Shown: positions 47,672 to 57,176, counted from the first letter of the stretch. The stretch: 64,000 nucleotides of DNA from CAVSRC01 sp963743015 (GCA_963743015.1 CAVUOD010000010.1:128786-192785); one strand, 5' to 3'. Notes: a model not told the origin generated them from the sequence alone. Numbers and translations: made by a program.

Positions 47672-48076
47672 TTACCCGGCCTTGCTCAGGGCGCCGCTCA
47701 GCGAGCGGATGAAGGCGTCGCTGGACAGCGTCGCGCCGGAAATGACGTCGACATTGGCGCTCTGCGCCGCGATGACCTCGTCGCGCAACATCGGCAGCGC
47801 CTGGCTGTTGATGGAGATCGAGGCACCGTGGGTGTCGGGATAGCGCAGCACCCTGATGGCGGAGAGCTTGCCGCCGCGCACGATCGCCTGGATCTGCATG
47901 GTGCCGTAATAGGCATTGGTCACCGGCCCGGTATAGGTGCCGTTGGCATAGGTGACCTTGGCGCCGCCGGGCGCAAGACTGCTGGAGACGAAGGGCAGGG
48001 CGGCCTGGCGCCCCGACTGGTGCCAGAAATAGACGCCGGCAGCGGCCAGCGCGAGGAAGAGAAACGTTTTCTTCAT
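47672..48076 (-). CDS. FMN-binding domain protein (exported)
   Basis: This 134-residue protein has an N-terminal membrane or signal helix (TFLFLALAAAGVYFWHQ) and an FMN-binding domain: YANGTYTGPVTNAYYGTMQIQAIVRGGKL, IRVLRYPDTHG, and DVISGATLSSDAF. SGAT is the motif whose Thr is esterified with FMN by ApbE in NqrC, RnfG and related electron-transfer proteins. No nqr/rnf genes or apbE are in the window. A periplasmic electron-carrying role is the likely reading. Confidence 0.87.
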   Translation of the reverse strand: MKKTFLFLALAAAGVYFWHQSGRQAALPFVSSSLAPGGAKVTYANGTYTGPVTNAYYGTMQIQAIVRGGKLSAIRVLRYPDTHGASISINSQALPMLRDEVIAAQSANVDVISGATLSSDAFIRSLSGALSKAG

Positions 48077-48422
48077 GGGCAGGGTACTCGCAGGGATGCA
48101 GCAAACTTGGCTCGCATCCTGGCAGGCGCTTGTTGACAGGACGCTGTCAGTCCCGATTACAAATTGTTCATTATTTCAAGGCGGATAGCACCGATATCTG
48201 CAACCCGGTGTGAGACTCTTCCGGCGGGCATAGCGGCCGCAGATCGTCGTGCCGGGGCCGGATCTCGGCGCTCACGCCATCGTCAGCAGCCGACAATAAT
48301 TCCTCTTTGAAATTGTAATAATGTGCAATCCTGCCGACAGTGGTTCAGAATACATTCATCAGACGGCCCGGCATATAGGTGCAGACGATGGAACTCTGAG
48401 ACGAACGGGGGGGCGTTTTCGG
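48077..48422. other. Intergenic stretch with a possible promoter
   Basis: This A+T-richer ~346-base gap separates divergent genes. On the plus strand, TTGACA (48133-48138) lies 17 bases upstream of ATTACA (48156-48161), a plausible sigma-70 promoter for the large secreted protein at 48423, leaving a ~250-base leader. No RNA structure or gene is otherwise obvious. Confidence 0.45.
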
Positions 48423-50753
48423 ATGTTTGGGCGACACAACAGCCGGACTGTTTTCGGTGCATTTCTTGTCTTGGGCGGCATGGTTGCGGCAGCGCCGCAA
48501 GGTCAGGCACAGCAGACGCCGCTCAGCTGGGCGCATGTCGACAACGGCGCCCTCAACGGCGCCATTCACGGCCTCGGGCCCGACCAGCTCGACCGCTTCA
48601 TGGGCTGGTGCCAATCCAGCGCGCCGGGAACGATCTATGTCCGCTTCCAGGGCGATCACTCCAGGGTCGCCATGGGCCAGAACGTCACGTTCGGCGTGCA
48701 GGGCTCGGCCGGGTCGGTGCAGGAGGCGTTCGGCCTGACGAATGGCACGAACGGGCCCGAGTACTACGGCGAGACCAAGATCAATGCGCCCTTCTGGCGC
48801 GTTCTGTCCGGCAGCCGGCACGTGGTGCTGTCGACCAATGGTGCTGTGGTCGCGAGCCTCACCAATATCGACAACGATGCGGTCAAGGCCTTCGTCGCCG
48901 AATGCACCCCGGCCGCGGCCGCCACTCCCGGGCAGGCCCAGCCGCAAGCTCAGGCGCCGCAGGTCGCGCAGCAGCCTCAGCCGCAGCCGGCGCAGCCCAA
49001 GGCCAGCGGGCAGGGCAACGATGTCGGCAAGGCGATTGCCCTCGGCGTGCTCGGCGCCGGCGCGGCCATCATCGCCGGCAAGCTCGCCGAGCAGGCGTTG
49101 CGCGAACCGCCGCCGCCGAGCGCGCCATCTGACGGCAATGGGCCGATGGTCAGCGTCAGGGTGATGTCGGTCCATTCGATCAGGACGACCTTCGGCATCG
49201 GCGGCGACGAGATCTACCTCTTGGCCAGCAACGGCCAGCGCTTTCCCCCGCAGCACAACGCCGCCCAGAGCATCAACGACGGGCAGACCTGGGCGCCGGG
49301 CGCGTCCTTCTCGGCGCCGGGCGGCCTGTCCATCGATCTCAAGGAACACGATTCCATCTCCGCCGATGACGTCATCGGCAATTTCGCGGTCGACGCCAAT
49401 GCGCAGCCCGGCCGCCACACGGCGACGCTGCGCGGCGGCGGCGGCGTCTACCAGGTGACCTATGACGTTGCTGTGTCCGGCACCGCGGCGGCCTCGCCGG
49501 TGCAGCAGGTGGCAGCGCGCCCCAACAATCCCAGGCGCGTCTGGGCGGCGCATGGTCAGGGCAGCGAAATCACCGTGACCGACTGCCGTGACAATTGCGA
49601 AGAAGACATCGGCATCATCTTCATGTGCCAGGGAGAGGGTCTGCCGGCGCGCGTCGACGTGCCGTGGGTGGCGCTCGAGAATGCGCAGGAAGGCGAGCAG
49701 AAGCCGCTCGCCGTCGTGGTCGACGGCCGCCGCTTCGACTACATGGCGACGCTCGGCGGGCCGGGGCTCGTCGGCCATGTCCCCTCGTTCACGATCGCCC
49801 CCAATGATCCGCTGATCGACGCCTTGCAGGGCGGCCATGTCGCCCAGGTCCAGTTCGATGGCTCCGGCGTCAATATCGGCCTCAGGGGGTCGCGCCAGGC
49901 GCTCGACATCTTCAAGGCCCATTGCGGCTGGAACGGAGCCGCGGCAGCCGGTGCCGGCGATGGCCAGGCGCCCGCACCCGCCGACCAGCCGTTGTGGTAC
50001 GCATCGAGCTTCACCGACGAGAACGGCCAGCTCGTGCAGAGCCTGACCTTCGGGGTCCCGGAAACCGACGGCACCCTGTTCAACGCACGCTGCACGCCCG
50101 ACGGCGGCGACCCGATCGTGGAGCTGCATGTCGATCTGGGCAGCTACGGAAACGATCAGGTCGCCCCGGTCACGGTGCAGACGTCGCGCGGGACCTTCCG
50201 CTACGACGGCACCGCCTTCATCTCGCCCGGCGGCGAGAATGCCGGCGTGCGTCTCCGCCTGCCGCTCAGCGATCCGGTGTGGCAGGCGATGCAGGGCGAG
50301 CGCGGGCAGGTCCTGTTCGGCGTCGCCGGCGCTCAGCAATGGCACACATCGGCGGTCGGCGCCTTCGGGGCGTTCGGCCAGTTCCTCAACGCCTGCCAGA
50401 CGGCGTCGGCGGCCCAGCCGGAAATGCAGCCGCCGCAACAGCCGGCAGTGCAGCAACCGGTCGCGCCGCAGCCGCAACAGCCGGAGGCGGTACAGCCGCA
50501 ACAGCCGGCCGCTGTGGCGGGTTCGCAAAGCTTCACCTGCGACGACAGTTCGGCGCTGACGCTGTCGATCGTGCCGGCCGGCCAGGCCACGGTCGCCAAT
50601 GTCGTGCTCAGCGACGGCACGCAAGTCGCGCTGATCAGCGTGCCGTCGACGGTCGGCACGAAATACACCAACGGCACTGCGACGCTGGTCGTCAACGGCA
50701 ACAGCGCGCAATGGGTGTCCGGCGGCGCACCGAAGTTCTGCGTCAGTCAGTAG
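48423..50753 (+). CDS. Large secreted hypothetical protein with Gln/Pro-rich linkers
   Basis: This 776-residue protein has a signal peptide (TVFGAFLVLGGMVAAAPQGQ). It has an N-terminal ~120-residue domain (WAHVDNGALNGAIHGLGPDQ), a Gln/Pro-rich linker (QPQAQAPQVAQQPQPQPAQP), and a membrane-like stretch AIALGVLGAGAAIIAGKLAE near residue 205. A C-terminal half of several beta domains follows, with a second Gln/Pro linker (MQPPQQPAVQQPVAPQPQQP) near residue 690. I recognise no named domain. The repeated Cys-containing segments suggest periplasmic or surface location. Confidence 0.6.
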   Translation: MFGRHNSRTVFGAFLVLGGMVAAAPQGQAQQTPLSWAHVDNGALNGAIHGLGPDQLDRFMGWCQSSAPGTIYVRFQGDHSRVAMGQNVTFGVQGSAGSVQEAFGLTNGTNGPEYYGETKINAPFWRVLSGSRHVVLSTNGAVVASLTNIDNDAVKAFVAECTPAAAATPGQAQPQAQAPQVAQQPQPQPAQPKASGQGNDVGKAIALGVLGAGAAIIAGKLAEQALREPPPPSAPSDGNGPMVSVRVMSVHSIRTTFGIGGDEIYLLASNGQRFPPQHNAAQSINDGQTWAPGASFSAPGGLSIDLKEHDSISADDVIGNFAVDANAQPGRHTATLRGGGGVYQVTYDVAVSGTAAASPVQQVAARPNNPRRVWAAHGQGSEITVTDCRDNCEEDIGIIFMCQGEGLPARVDVPWVALENAQEGEQKPLAVVVDGRRFDYMATLGGPGLVGHVPSFTIAPNDPLIDALQGGHVAQVQFDGSGVNIGLRGSRQALDIFKAHCGWNGAAAAGAGDGQAPAPADQPLWYASSFTDENGQLVQSLTFGVPETDGTLFNARCTPDGGDPIVELHVDLGSYGNDQVAPVTVQTSRGTFRYDGTAFISPGGENAGVRLRLPLSDPVWQAMQGERGQVLFGVAGAQQWHTSAVGAFGAFGQFLNACQTASAAQPEMQPPQQPAVQQPVAPQPQQPEAVQPQQPAAVAGSQSFTCDDSSALTLSIVPAGQATVANVVLSDGTQVALISVPSTVGTKYTNGTATLVVNGNSAQWVSGGAPKFCVSQ

Positions 50754-50918
50754 ATCGGTTTGCCTCGCGACGGGGGTGACCGCAGCGCTGGCGCGTTCGC
50801 GGCACAGAAACTGAGAGGGGCTGCTCAGCTGAAGGAGGTGCCCTCAACGAATTTTGAACTGACAATTCCATCCCGAATTCCATTCGAAGATATCGATTCA
50901 AGAACGGAGAACACGGAC

Positions 50919-51752
50919 ATGAAATTGTTCAGAAAGGCGACCCTCGCCATCAGTCTCCTTGCTGCTCTGGTGGTTTTCCCGGCCGCCAGCTATGCCGCGT
51001 CGAATTGTTCGGTCGTCGTCATGAACCGGCTGTTGCCCTACAAGGTGAGCTCGGGGACCGACAACGACGTCAATCAGGCGATCGCCGGTCTGGTCAGCGG
51101 TTACTACAGCGCGTTGAGCCAGGCGACGGGCAGTGCAGCGGGAAGTTCGTCGGACCCGCGCGTTCAGGGACTGCTGGCTGCGGCCAGTGCGGGACAGGCG
51201 GGCTTCGCGGCCATCGCTTCCCAATTGCCGGCCCTGATCGGGGCGATCGACGAGGCCAGGGGCGACGCGGACGATCTCTACATGTCGCTGTCGACCGTCA
51301 GAGGCAAGGAAGGATCCTTCTTCCCCGAACCCGGCAAGTACACCGATGCCTATAATGAAGGGCTGGTTGCCCCGCTTCAGGGTGTGAAGGGCCGGGTCGT
51401 TCCCTATATCTTCGGCGTCGATCCAAACCAGGATCGTGTTGCGGCCAATCTCTTCGACCACGACACGACGTCCCGCGACGATATCCTCGGGCAGGCGATC
51501 TTCTTCAGGAGCACGGCGGGACAGGGCCCGAAGACCGCGATCGCGATGACCGCGGCGCATGGCGGCGTCATCTACCTCATCGACTACGAGGTGCTTCCCA
51601 TTGCCTGCCAGCCGGCCTGGGACATCATGCTCAAGCCGATGTATCAGGTCGCGGATCTGAGCAAGGTGGAAAACGCAACCATCATCACCTCTCTCACCTA
51701 TTCGGCGCTGAAATCGTCCCCGGAGCTGAAGGCGAAGGGGATCTACTTCTAG
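50919..51752 (+). CDS. Secreted hypothetical protein
   Basis: This 277-residue protein has a signal peptide (FRKATLAISLLAALVVFPAA, cut after YAA). It is mixed alpha/beta (NDVNQAIAGLVSGYYSALSQ, NVTIITS-like late strands) with two Cys (SNCSVVV, PIACQPAW). I do not recognise a family. The start follows CGGAGA with relatively A+T-rich upstream sequence. A 10-bp hairpin at 51769-51794 follows the stop. Confidence 0.55.
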   Translation: MKLFRKATLAISLLAALVVFPAASYAASNCSVVVMNRLLPYKVSSGTDNDVNQAIAGLVSGYYSALSQATGSAAGSSSDPRVQGLLAAASAGQAGFAAIASQLPALIGAIDEARGDADDLYMSLSTVRGKEGSFFPEPGKYTDAYNEGLVAPLQGVKGRVVPYIFGVDPNQDRVAANLFDHDTTSRDDILGQAIFFRSTAGQGPKTAIAMTAAHGGVIYLIDYEVLPIACQPAWDIMLKPMYQVADLSKVENATIITSLTYSALKSSPELKAKGIYF

Positions 51753-51768
51753 TCGGACCATGAAGACG

Positions 51769-51794
51769 GGAGCCGGGCCGTGACGCCCGGCTCC
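51769..51794. terminator. Bidirectional hairpin between convergent genes
   Basis: GGAGCCGGGC and GCCCGGCTCC form a perfect 10-bp stem around CGTGAC, between the secreted-protein stop (51752) and the Hsp20 stop (51823). GATTGGTTT follows on the plus strand. Confidence 0.55.
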
Positions 51795-51822
51795 GATTGG
51801 TTTCACTTGCGCTGCCGGAGCA

Positions 51823-52344
51823 TCAGGCCGATTTCACTTCGATGCGCTTTTCCGGCTTCTCGGCGCCGGCCTTGCGCGGCAGCATCACGGTCAGCACGCC
51901 CTTCTTGAAGCTGGCGTCGATATGGTCGGTGTCGACGTCGTCGGGGACGAGGAAGGCGCGGCGGAAGGACCCATAGCGCCGTTCGGACAGATAATAGTCC
52001 TTCTTCTTCTCTTCCTTCTCCTCGTGCTTCTCGCCGGTGATGGTGAGCGTGTCGCCGGCCATCTTGAGCTCGATGTCCTTCTCGTCCATGCCGGGAAGCT
52101 CGGCCGTGATCTCATAGGCCCTGTCCTTCTCGACCATGTCGACGGCCGGCATGGCGCCCCAACTCATGTCGCTCTGCCAGAGGGGCTCGAGACTGAAGGA
52201 CGACCTGCGGAACGGCCACGACAGGCTGAAGTCGCTGAACAGCCGGTCGATCTCCTTCTGCAGGCTTTCCAGCGGATGCCGGGGCGTCGGCATGGCGCTC
52301 TTGTTCTCGTTCTTCACGGGTAGTCTGGTTGCGGTAACAGCCAT
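51823..52344 (-). CDS. Hsp20/alpha-crystallin-family small heat-shock protein
   Basis: This 173-residue protein has a variable N-terminus (RRSSFSLEPLWQSD), then the alpha-crystallin domain from PAVDMVEKDRAYEITAELPG through DYYLSERRYGSFRRAFLVPDDVD to SFKKGVLTVMLPR, the conserved GVL motif. The C-terminal IXI-type extension is replaced by KRIEVKSA, containing IEV. It binds unfolding proteins as an ATP-independent holdase. The ATG at 52344 has GGAGGA upstream; the longer open frame has no homology. Confidence 0.93.
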   Translation of the reverse strand: MAVTATRLPVKNENKSAMPTPRHPLESLQKEIDRLFSDFSLSWPFRRSSFSLEPLWQSDMSWGAMPAVDMVEKDRAYEITAELPGMDEKDIELKMAGDTLTITGEKHEEKEEKKKDYYLSERRYGSFRRAFLVPDDVDTDHIDASFKKGVLTVMLPRKAGAEKPEKRIEVKSA

Positions 52345-52631
52345 GTTCGTATCCTCCGTTGGAGTGTCCAAACACAGCCGCGTTTCTCGCGCGGGGTCCG
52401 CGTCGGCCGCAGTCTCGGTCGTCTTCAGAAGGCACCGGGCTTGGCGGTGGACTTGCGGCCCATCACGCGCAACGCGGTACGATTCAGATGTGACTGGCTC
52501 GGCAGAATGCAAGGCCCGGAAGACCGGTTCGGTTGCTCAAGGTCGGCCACACAACCTCTCGCGAACTGCAAACAAAGACCATCAGCCGGCTAAATGCTAG
52601 AATGGCGCCAGATTGGGTCAGGGAGATCGCT

Positions 52632-54767
52632 ATGCCGACCACACCGAATGGCCCCAGTCATATCGGGCCTGACAATCCCATGCCGGCGCCGGGGAAGCGC
52701 GAGATGCGCGGCGAGCGGCGCATCATCACGGCCTTGTTCTGCGACGTGGTGAACTCAACCGGGTTGGCCGAAAACCTCGATCCGGAAGACTGGACCGACC
52801 TGATGAACCGGGCCTTCCAACGGCTGACCGCGCCGATCGTGCGCTACGAGGGCACCGTCGCCAAGCTGATGGGGGATGCGGTCCTGGCGTTCTTCGGTGC
52901 GCCGACGGCGCATGAGGACGACCCGCAGCGCGCCGTTCTCGCCGCGCTCGACATGCTCGCTTCCGTCCGCCTTCTGGGCGAAGAGATCCGCAAGGAGATG
53001 GGCATCGAATTCGGCATCCGCATCGGCATCAATACCGGCCCCGTGGTGGTCGGCGACGTCGGCTCTGCCCAGGCGATGGAGTACACCGCCATGGGCGATG
53101 CGGTGAATGTCGCCGCCCGCATGGAACAGACCGCTGCGCCCGGCACCGTTCAGGTGTCGCAGGATACGTTTCGGCTGATCGAGCCTTACTTCGAAGTCGA
53201 GGCGCTGGGCGGCGTCGAGCTGAAGGGCAAGAGCGAGCCCGTCCCGGCCTACCGCGTGCTGCGCACCAAGGGCGCGCCGGGTGAAAGCCGTCGCGGCGTC
53301 GGCGCGCCGCTGATCGGACGCGACGCACAGCTTGCCACCATGAATGCGGCGCTCGACGACCTCAAGCAGGGCAAGGGCCGCATCATCACGCTGATCGGCG
53401 AGGCCGGTCTGGGAAAAAGCCGGCTGATCGCCGAGCTGTTCAAGAAATGGGAGGCGGACGGCCTGGCCGAAGGCTGGGATGTCGCCCACGGCATTCCCTA
53501 CGACGCCAATCGGCCCTTCGGCCTTTTCCAGAATTTCGCCCGGCAGATGTTCGGCATCGAGCTCGACGATCCGCCGGACGTCGTTCACCACAAGGTCGAC
53601 AACGGCCTCAGGGCCTCCGGCGCCAACGACGAAGTCGTCTCGCTCTGTTCGGTCGCGGTCGAGCGGGTGATCGCAGCCAAGGTTCTGCACGAAGCGGCCA
53701 AGGACTACTCGGCCGAGGAGGTCCGCCAGGACCTCTACGACAATGTCTATCCGGCGTGGCTGGCGGCCGCCGCGGCGGGGCCGCGCGTTCTCGTGCTGGA
53801 CGACCTGCAATGGGCGGATCCGGCCTCGATCGACCTGGTCATCCATCTCTTCAAGATGGTCGAGGAGGTGCCGATCCTGTTTCTCTGCGCGTTCCGGCCC
53901 GAGCGGCAGGCGCCGTCCTGGCGCATCAAGCAGGCGGCGGAAGCGGACTATCCGCATCGCTACGACGAGCTGGCGCTTCAGCCGCTCGATGCCAAAGACA
54001 CGGACGCGCTCGTCTCGGCGCTTCTCAACATCGCCGACCTGCCGCGCGAGCTGCACGCACTGATCCTGCGCAAGACCGACGGCAATCCCTATTTCGTCGA
54101 GGAAGTGGTGCGCACGCTGATCGACCGCGGCGCGGTTCTGCAGTCCGATGCCGGCCTGCAATGGAAGGCGGGAACCAACCTCGCCGACATTCCCATTCCC
54201 GACAGCCTGCAGGCGCTGCTGATGGCGCGCATCGACCGGCTCGACGAGCACACCAAGTCGACGTTGCAGGCGGCGTCGGTCATCGGCCGCGCCTTCTACT
54301 ACCGGATCCTGGAGTCGATCTCCGACGAGGCGCTGGTGCTCGGCAAGCAGATGCTGTCGCTGGAGCGCGCCGAGCTTCTGCGCGAGGCCGGACGCGTGCC
54401 CGAGCTGGAATACATGTTCAAGCACGATCTCGCCCGCGACGCCGCCTATGGCTCGATGCTCAACCGCAAACGCCGCGAGTTCCACAGGCGCGTCGGCGAG
54501 GCGATGGAGGAGATCTTCGCCGGCCATATCGAGGAGCACGCCCACCGGCTCGCCCAGCACTTCGCACTGGCCGGCGATCATGAGCGTGCCTTGCGCTATT
54601 TCATCATGGCCGGCGAGGCTGCCGAGGCCCTGCATGCGACGACCGAGAGCCAGGCCCATTTCGGCCGCGCGCTGGATGCGGCGCGCGAGCTTGGCGATAC
54701 CGCCGTCATCGCCCATCTGGAGGCGAAGGGTGCCGCTGGCGGAGGAGAGGTGGCGGCACGAAACTAG
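52632..54767 (+). CDS. Class III adenylate cyclase domain fused to an ATPase, shortened C-terminus
   Basis: This ~711-residue protein has residues ~25-200 as a class III cyclase homology domain (ITALFCDVVNSTGLAENLD with the metal-binding Asp, GDAVLAFFGAP, AMGDAVNVAARME). It is followed by an AAA-like NTPase (GEAGLGKSRLIAELF; VLVLDDLQWADP for Walker B). Family members usually end in 300 or more residues of TPR-like repeats; here only about one repeat remains before EVAARN and the stop. A near-copy of that end (54617-54741) recurs at 56870-57020. The ATG at 52632 follows AGGGAG. Confidence 0.87.
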   Translation: MPTTPNGPSHIGPDNPMPAPGKREMRGERRIITALFCDVVNSTGLAENLDPEDWTDLMNRAFQRLTAPIVRYEGTVAKLMGDAVLAFFGAPTAHEDDPQRAVLAALDMLASVRLLGEEIRKEMGIEFGIRIGINTGPVVVGDVGSAQAMEYTAMGDAVNVAARMEQTAAPGTVQVSQDTFRLIEPYFEVEALGGVELKGKSEPVPAYRVLRTKGAPGESRRGVGAPLIGRDAQLATMNAALDDLKQGKGRIITLIGEAGLGKSRLIAELFKKWEADGLAEGWDVAHGIPYDANRPFGLFQNFARQMFGIELDDPPDVVHHKVDNGLRASGANDEVVSLCSVAVERVIAAKVLHEAAKDYSAEEVRQDLYDNVYPAWLAAAAAGPRVLVLDDLQWADPASIDLVIHLFKMVEEVPILFLCAFRPERQAPSWRIKQAAEADYPHRYDELALQPLDAKDTDALVSALLNIADLPRELHALILRKTDGNPYFVEEVVRTLIDRGAVLQSDAGLQWKAGTNLADIPIPDSLQALLMARIDRLDEHTKSTLQAASVIGRAFYYRILESISDEALVLGKQMLSLERAELLREAGRVPELEYMFKHDLARDAAYGSMLNRKRREFHRRVGEAMEEIFAGHIEEHAHRLAQHFALAGDHERALRYFIMAGEAAEALHATTESQAHFGRALDAARELGDTAVIAHLEAKGAAGGGEVAARN
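54617..54741 (+). repeat. Direct repeat, copy 1 (cyclase tail)
   Basis: Within the cyclase gene, about 125 bases (beginning GGCTGCCGAGGCCCTGCATG) are almost identical to 56875-56999. The copies differ at only a handful of bases and flank a ~2.1-kb segment with three unrelated genes. Confidence 0.8.
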
Positions 54768-54820
54768 ACGCCCGCCGCCGTCTCTATAGCCGGCGATTTG
54801 CGCGTCGTTCCGCGGAACGA

Positions 54821-55753
54821 CTAGCCGATCTCGACGCCGATAAGCCGGGAAACTTCGCCGATGAACTGGTCGCGCTCCGTGGCCGTCCAGTCACGGAACG
54901 CGCGCATGGCGCGGGTGAGGCTGCGCGCCGCCGGCCAGACGAGACGGTACTTATAGGAGGAGGGGAGTATCGCCCGGTTGCCGAGCGGCACGATAAGTCG
55001 ACCATCGACGAGTTCGTTGAAGGCTTGGGTCAAGGTGACCAGAACAAGTCCCGTGCCCGAGATCGCAGTTGCCCGACCGGCTGTGTGCTGCGTGGCAGTC
55101 GCATCGTTCTTCTCGATGCCGAATCGGTTCATCCATTCGGGCCAGCCGAGCCATTCCGGGTCGGTGGTCACCTCCTGTTGGACAAAGAGGGGGACGCCAG
55201 TCAGGTCCCGGCATCCGGGATCGAGCCCGTGGGCAGCGGCGAAGTCAGGAGAGCAGACCGGGAAAAAGCAGTTCCTGAAGAGATCCAGCGCCTCGTATCC
55301 CGGGCCTGGCTCGGACGAGAAGCGGATCGCCATGTCGATGTTCTCGGCGGCAAGATCGACGAGGCGGTCGCTGGTGTCGATCTTGACCTCCACCGCGTTG
55401 TTGAGGGCGTAGAAGTGAGGCAGGCGTGGTGACATCCAATCTTCGAAGAAATGATAGGTCATGGAGAGCGACAAACGGCGTCCTTCGCGGCCGGTGCGAA
55501 GCTCGCTCAGGACTTCCTCGACCTGCGAGAAGCCGGCGGTGAGGCGCTCCGCTACCGCCCGCGCTTCGGGTGTCGGCCGGGCGCCGGTTGGCAGCCGGTC
55601 GAAAAGCCTGATGCCGAGGTACTTCTCCAGTCCGCGAAGCTGCTGCCCGATCGCCGCTACGGTGACGCCAAGCTCGTCGGCGGCAGCGCTGAACGTGCCC
55701 TTGCGCAGCGTCGCTTCCAGCGCTCGCAATCCGTTCAAATGCGAGAGTTTCAT
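54821..55753 (-). CDS. LysR-family regulator (GcvA-like)
   Basis: This 310-residue protein has an N-terminal winged HTH (LNGLRALEATLRKGTFSAAA, ELGVTVAAIGQQLRGLEKYL) and a substrate-binding-like domain starting at LSLSMTYHFFEDWMSPRLP. The layout and LFDRLPTGARPTPE segment match the GcvA-like subgroup. It diverges from the secreted protein at 55948, which may be its target. It lies between the two cyclase-tail repeats. Confidence 0.87.
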   Translation of the reverse strand: MKLSHLNGLRALEATLRKGTFSAAADELGVTVAAIGQQLRGLEKYLGIRLFDRLPTGARPTPEARAVAERLTAGFSQVEEVLSELRTGREGRRLSLSMTYHFFEDWMSPRLPHFYALNNAVEVKIDTSDRLVDLAAENIDMAIRFSSEPGPGYEALDLFRNCFFPVCSPDFAAAHGLDPGCRDLTGVPLFVQQEVTTDPEWLGWPEWMNRFGIEKNDATATQHTAGRATAISGTGLVLVTLTQAFNELVDGRLIVPLGNRAILPSSYKYRLVWPAARSLTRAMRAFRDWTATERDQFIGEVSRLIGVEIG

Positions 55754-55947
55754 GCCCGGAACTATAGCTCAGCTTTATGCCCCTAACGATAATCTGACCT
55801 GACGATCCTTGCGGGCCGTGGAATGCATTGTCGGTCGCGGCCGCCAAGCTCCGTCCGCGTCATTGCATCGCTAGCGCCAGCACGACGGCAAGCGGTGGCG
55901 AACCTGCAGGTTTCAACGACCGATGAAAGCCGTTTTGGGAGACCATC

Positions 55948-56484
55948 ATGAACAGATTTGGCTGGGCCGGAAGTCTCGCGCTTGGGTCCCTTCTATTCGC
56001 GAATGGGGCAGTTGCGCGCATCGACAACGCCATCGGCCCCAATGCCTTGGTCGCGGTCGGCAATCCGCTGGCCGCCGCAGTGCGGGCGGCCGATGGTCAA
56101 TTCGGAGACGTGTCGGTCGCCGTGTCGGAGGGCTACGAACCGATCCCCTGCGATAGCGCGCCAGCCGGCGGCGGAATGGGCATCCATTACGTCAACAGCA
56201 CCTATCTGAAGGACAAGACACTCGATATCGCTCGCCCGCAGGCGGTGATGTACGAGCCTGAGGCCGACGGATCGCTGAAGCTGATCGCGGTCGAATACAT
56301 CAGCTTCAAGGGGCCGGCTTCGATTGACGGCCACCTGATGAACTTCAACGGCGCGCCGAACAGCTACGGCCTCGACCCGTTCTACGAGATTCACGTCTGG
56401 GCGTGGAAGATGAACCCGCGAGGAACCTTCGCCGACGACAATCCCAACGTCTCCTGTGATGCCATGCCTCTGTCAACGAAATAG
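55948..56484 (+). CDS. Secreted hypothetical protein between LysR and DUF4242
   Basis: This 178-residue protein has a signal peptide (FGWAGSLALGSLLFANGAVA). The mature part (HYVNSTYLKDKTLDIARPQA, LKLIAVEYISFKGPASIDGH, FYEIHVWAWKMNPRGTFADDN) resembles unnamed conserved secreted proteins with a compact beta-rich fold and His/Asp residues suggestive of metal binding. It is read with DUF4242 downstream (43-base gap) and away from the LysR gene. Confidence 0.65.
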   Translation: MNRFGWAGSLALGSLLFANGAVARIDNAIGPNALVAVGNPLAAAVRAADGQFGDVSVAVSEGYEPIPCDSAPAGGGMGIHYVNSTYLKDKTLDIARPQAVMYEPEADGSLKLIAVEYISFKGPASIDGHLMNFNGAPNSYGLDPFYEIHVWAWKMNPRGTFADDNPNVSCDAMPLSTK

Positions 56485-56527
56485 ATCGCCACCGCTGCCG
56501 TCCGAACAGCAAGAGGAGATGTGCCCC

Positions 56528-56809
56528 ATGCCCAAGTTCGTCATCGAGCGGAACATTCCAGGTGCCAGCCAGTTCAGCCAGCAGCAGCTCGGCGAAATCG
56601 CAGCGAAATCGAACGCAGTCGTGGCGGGATTGGGCGAGCCCTATGTCTGGGACATGAGCTACGTGGCCGGAGACAAGATCTACTGCATCCACGAAGCCGA
56701 AAGCGCCGAGGCCATTTACCGCCACGCCCGCGAGGGCGGTTTCCCCGCCGACAAGGTCACCGAGATCGCCGCGATCATCGGTCCATCGACGGCAAATGGC
56801 ACCGGCTGA
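56528..56809 (+). CDS. DUF4242 (nickel-binding-like) small protein
   Basis: This 93-residue protein reads MPKFVIERNIPGASQFSQQQLGEIA, YVWDMSYVAGDKIYCIHEAES and AEAIYRHAREGGFPADKVTEI. It is a ferredoxin-like dimeric fold of the DUF4242/SCO4226 group, some members of which bind nickel. GAGGAG sits 9 bases before the ATG at 56528, which favours it over the ATG three codons earlier. It is probably cotranscribed with the secreted protein upstream. Confidence 0.87.
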   Translation: MPKFVIERNIPGASQFSQQQLGEIAAKSNAVVAGLGEPYVWDMSYVAGDKIYCIHEAESAEAIYRHAREGGFPADKVTEIAAIIGPSTANGTG

Positions 56810-56869
56810 GGTCCAGCGTGTTACTCCGTTGCGGGCCCTGCGTTTTGATCCGCCACGACGCTGCAGGCC

Positions 56870-57021
56870 GGCAAGGCTGCCGAGGCCCTGCATGCGACGA
56901 CCGAGAGCCAGGCCCATTTCGGTCGCGCGCTGGATGCGGCGCGCGAGCTTGGCGATACCGCCGTCATCGCCCATCTCGAGGCGAAAGGCGCTGTCGGCGT
57001 CGGGCTACCGGCGGGAAAGTG
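56870..57021 (+). pseudogene. Fragment of a cyclase C-terminus (direct repeat, copy 2)
   Basis: On the plus strand this stretch encodes AAEALHATTESQAHFGRALD, then AARELGDTAVIAHLEAKGAV and a stop. It nearly matches the C-terminus of the cyclase at 52632-54767 but carries no start or upstream domains. It is a leftover of a second cyclase gene or of a local rearrangement. Confidence 0.7.
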
Positions 57022-57176
57022 AACGTTCTGCCTGGTGCACAGGAATTGGCAACCATGGTGGCTTACGCCGCCTTGAGGTTTTTGCGCTAGATGAAGAGGC
57101 AGCAGCGACCCATTCCCTTTCCCCGGAGTTGAAACAAACGAAGGGCACGGGCGTGGTCCCTGCAGCAGATGCGTCG

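Noticed and set aside
48345..50711. A 788-codon minus-strand frame across the large secreted protein
   Set aside because: It lies antisense to a gene with a signal peptide and ordered domains; the translation is Arg/His-rich and featureless.
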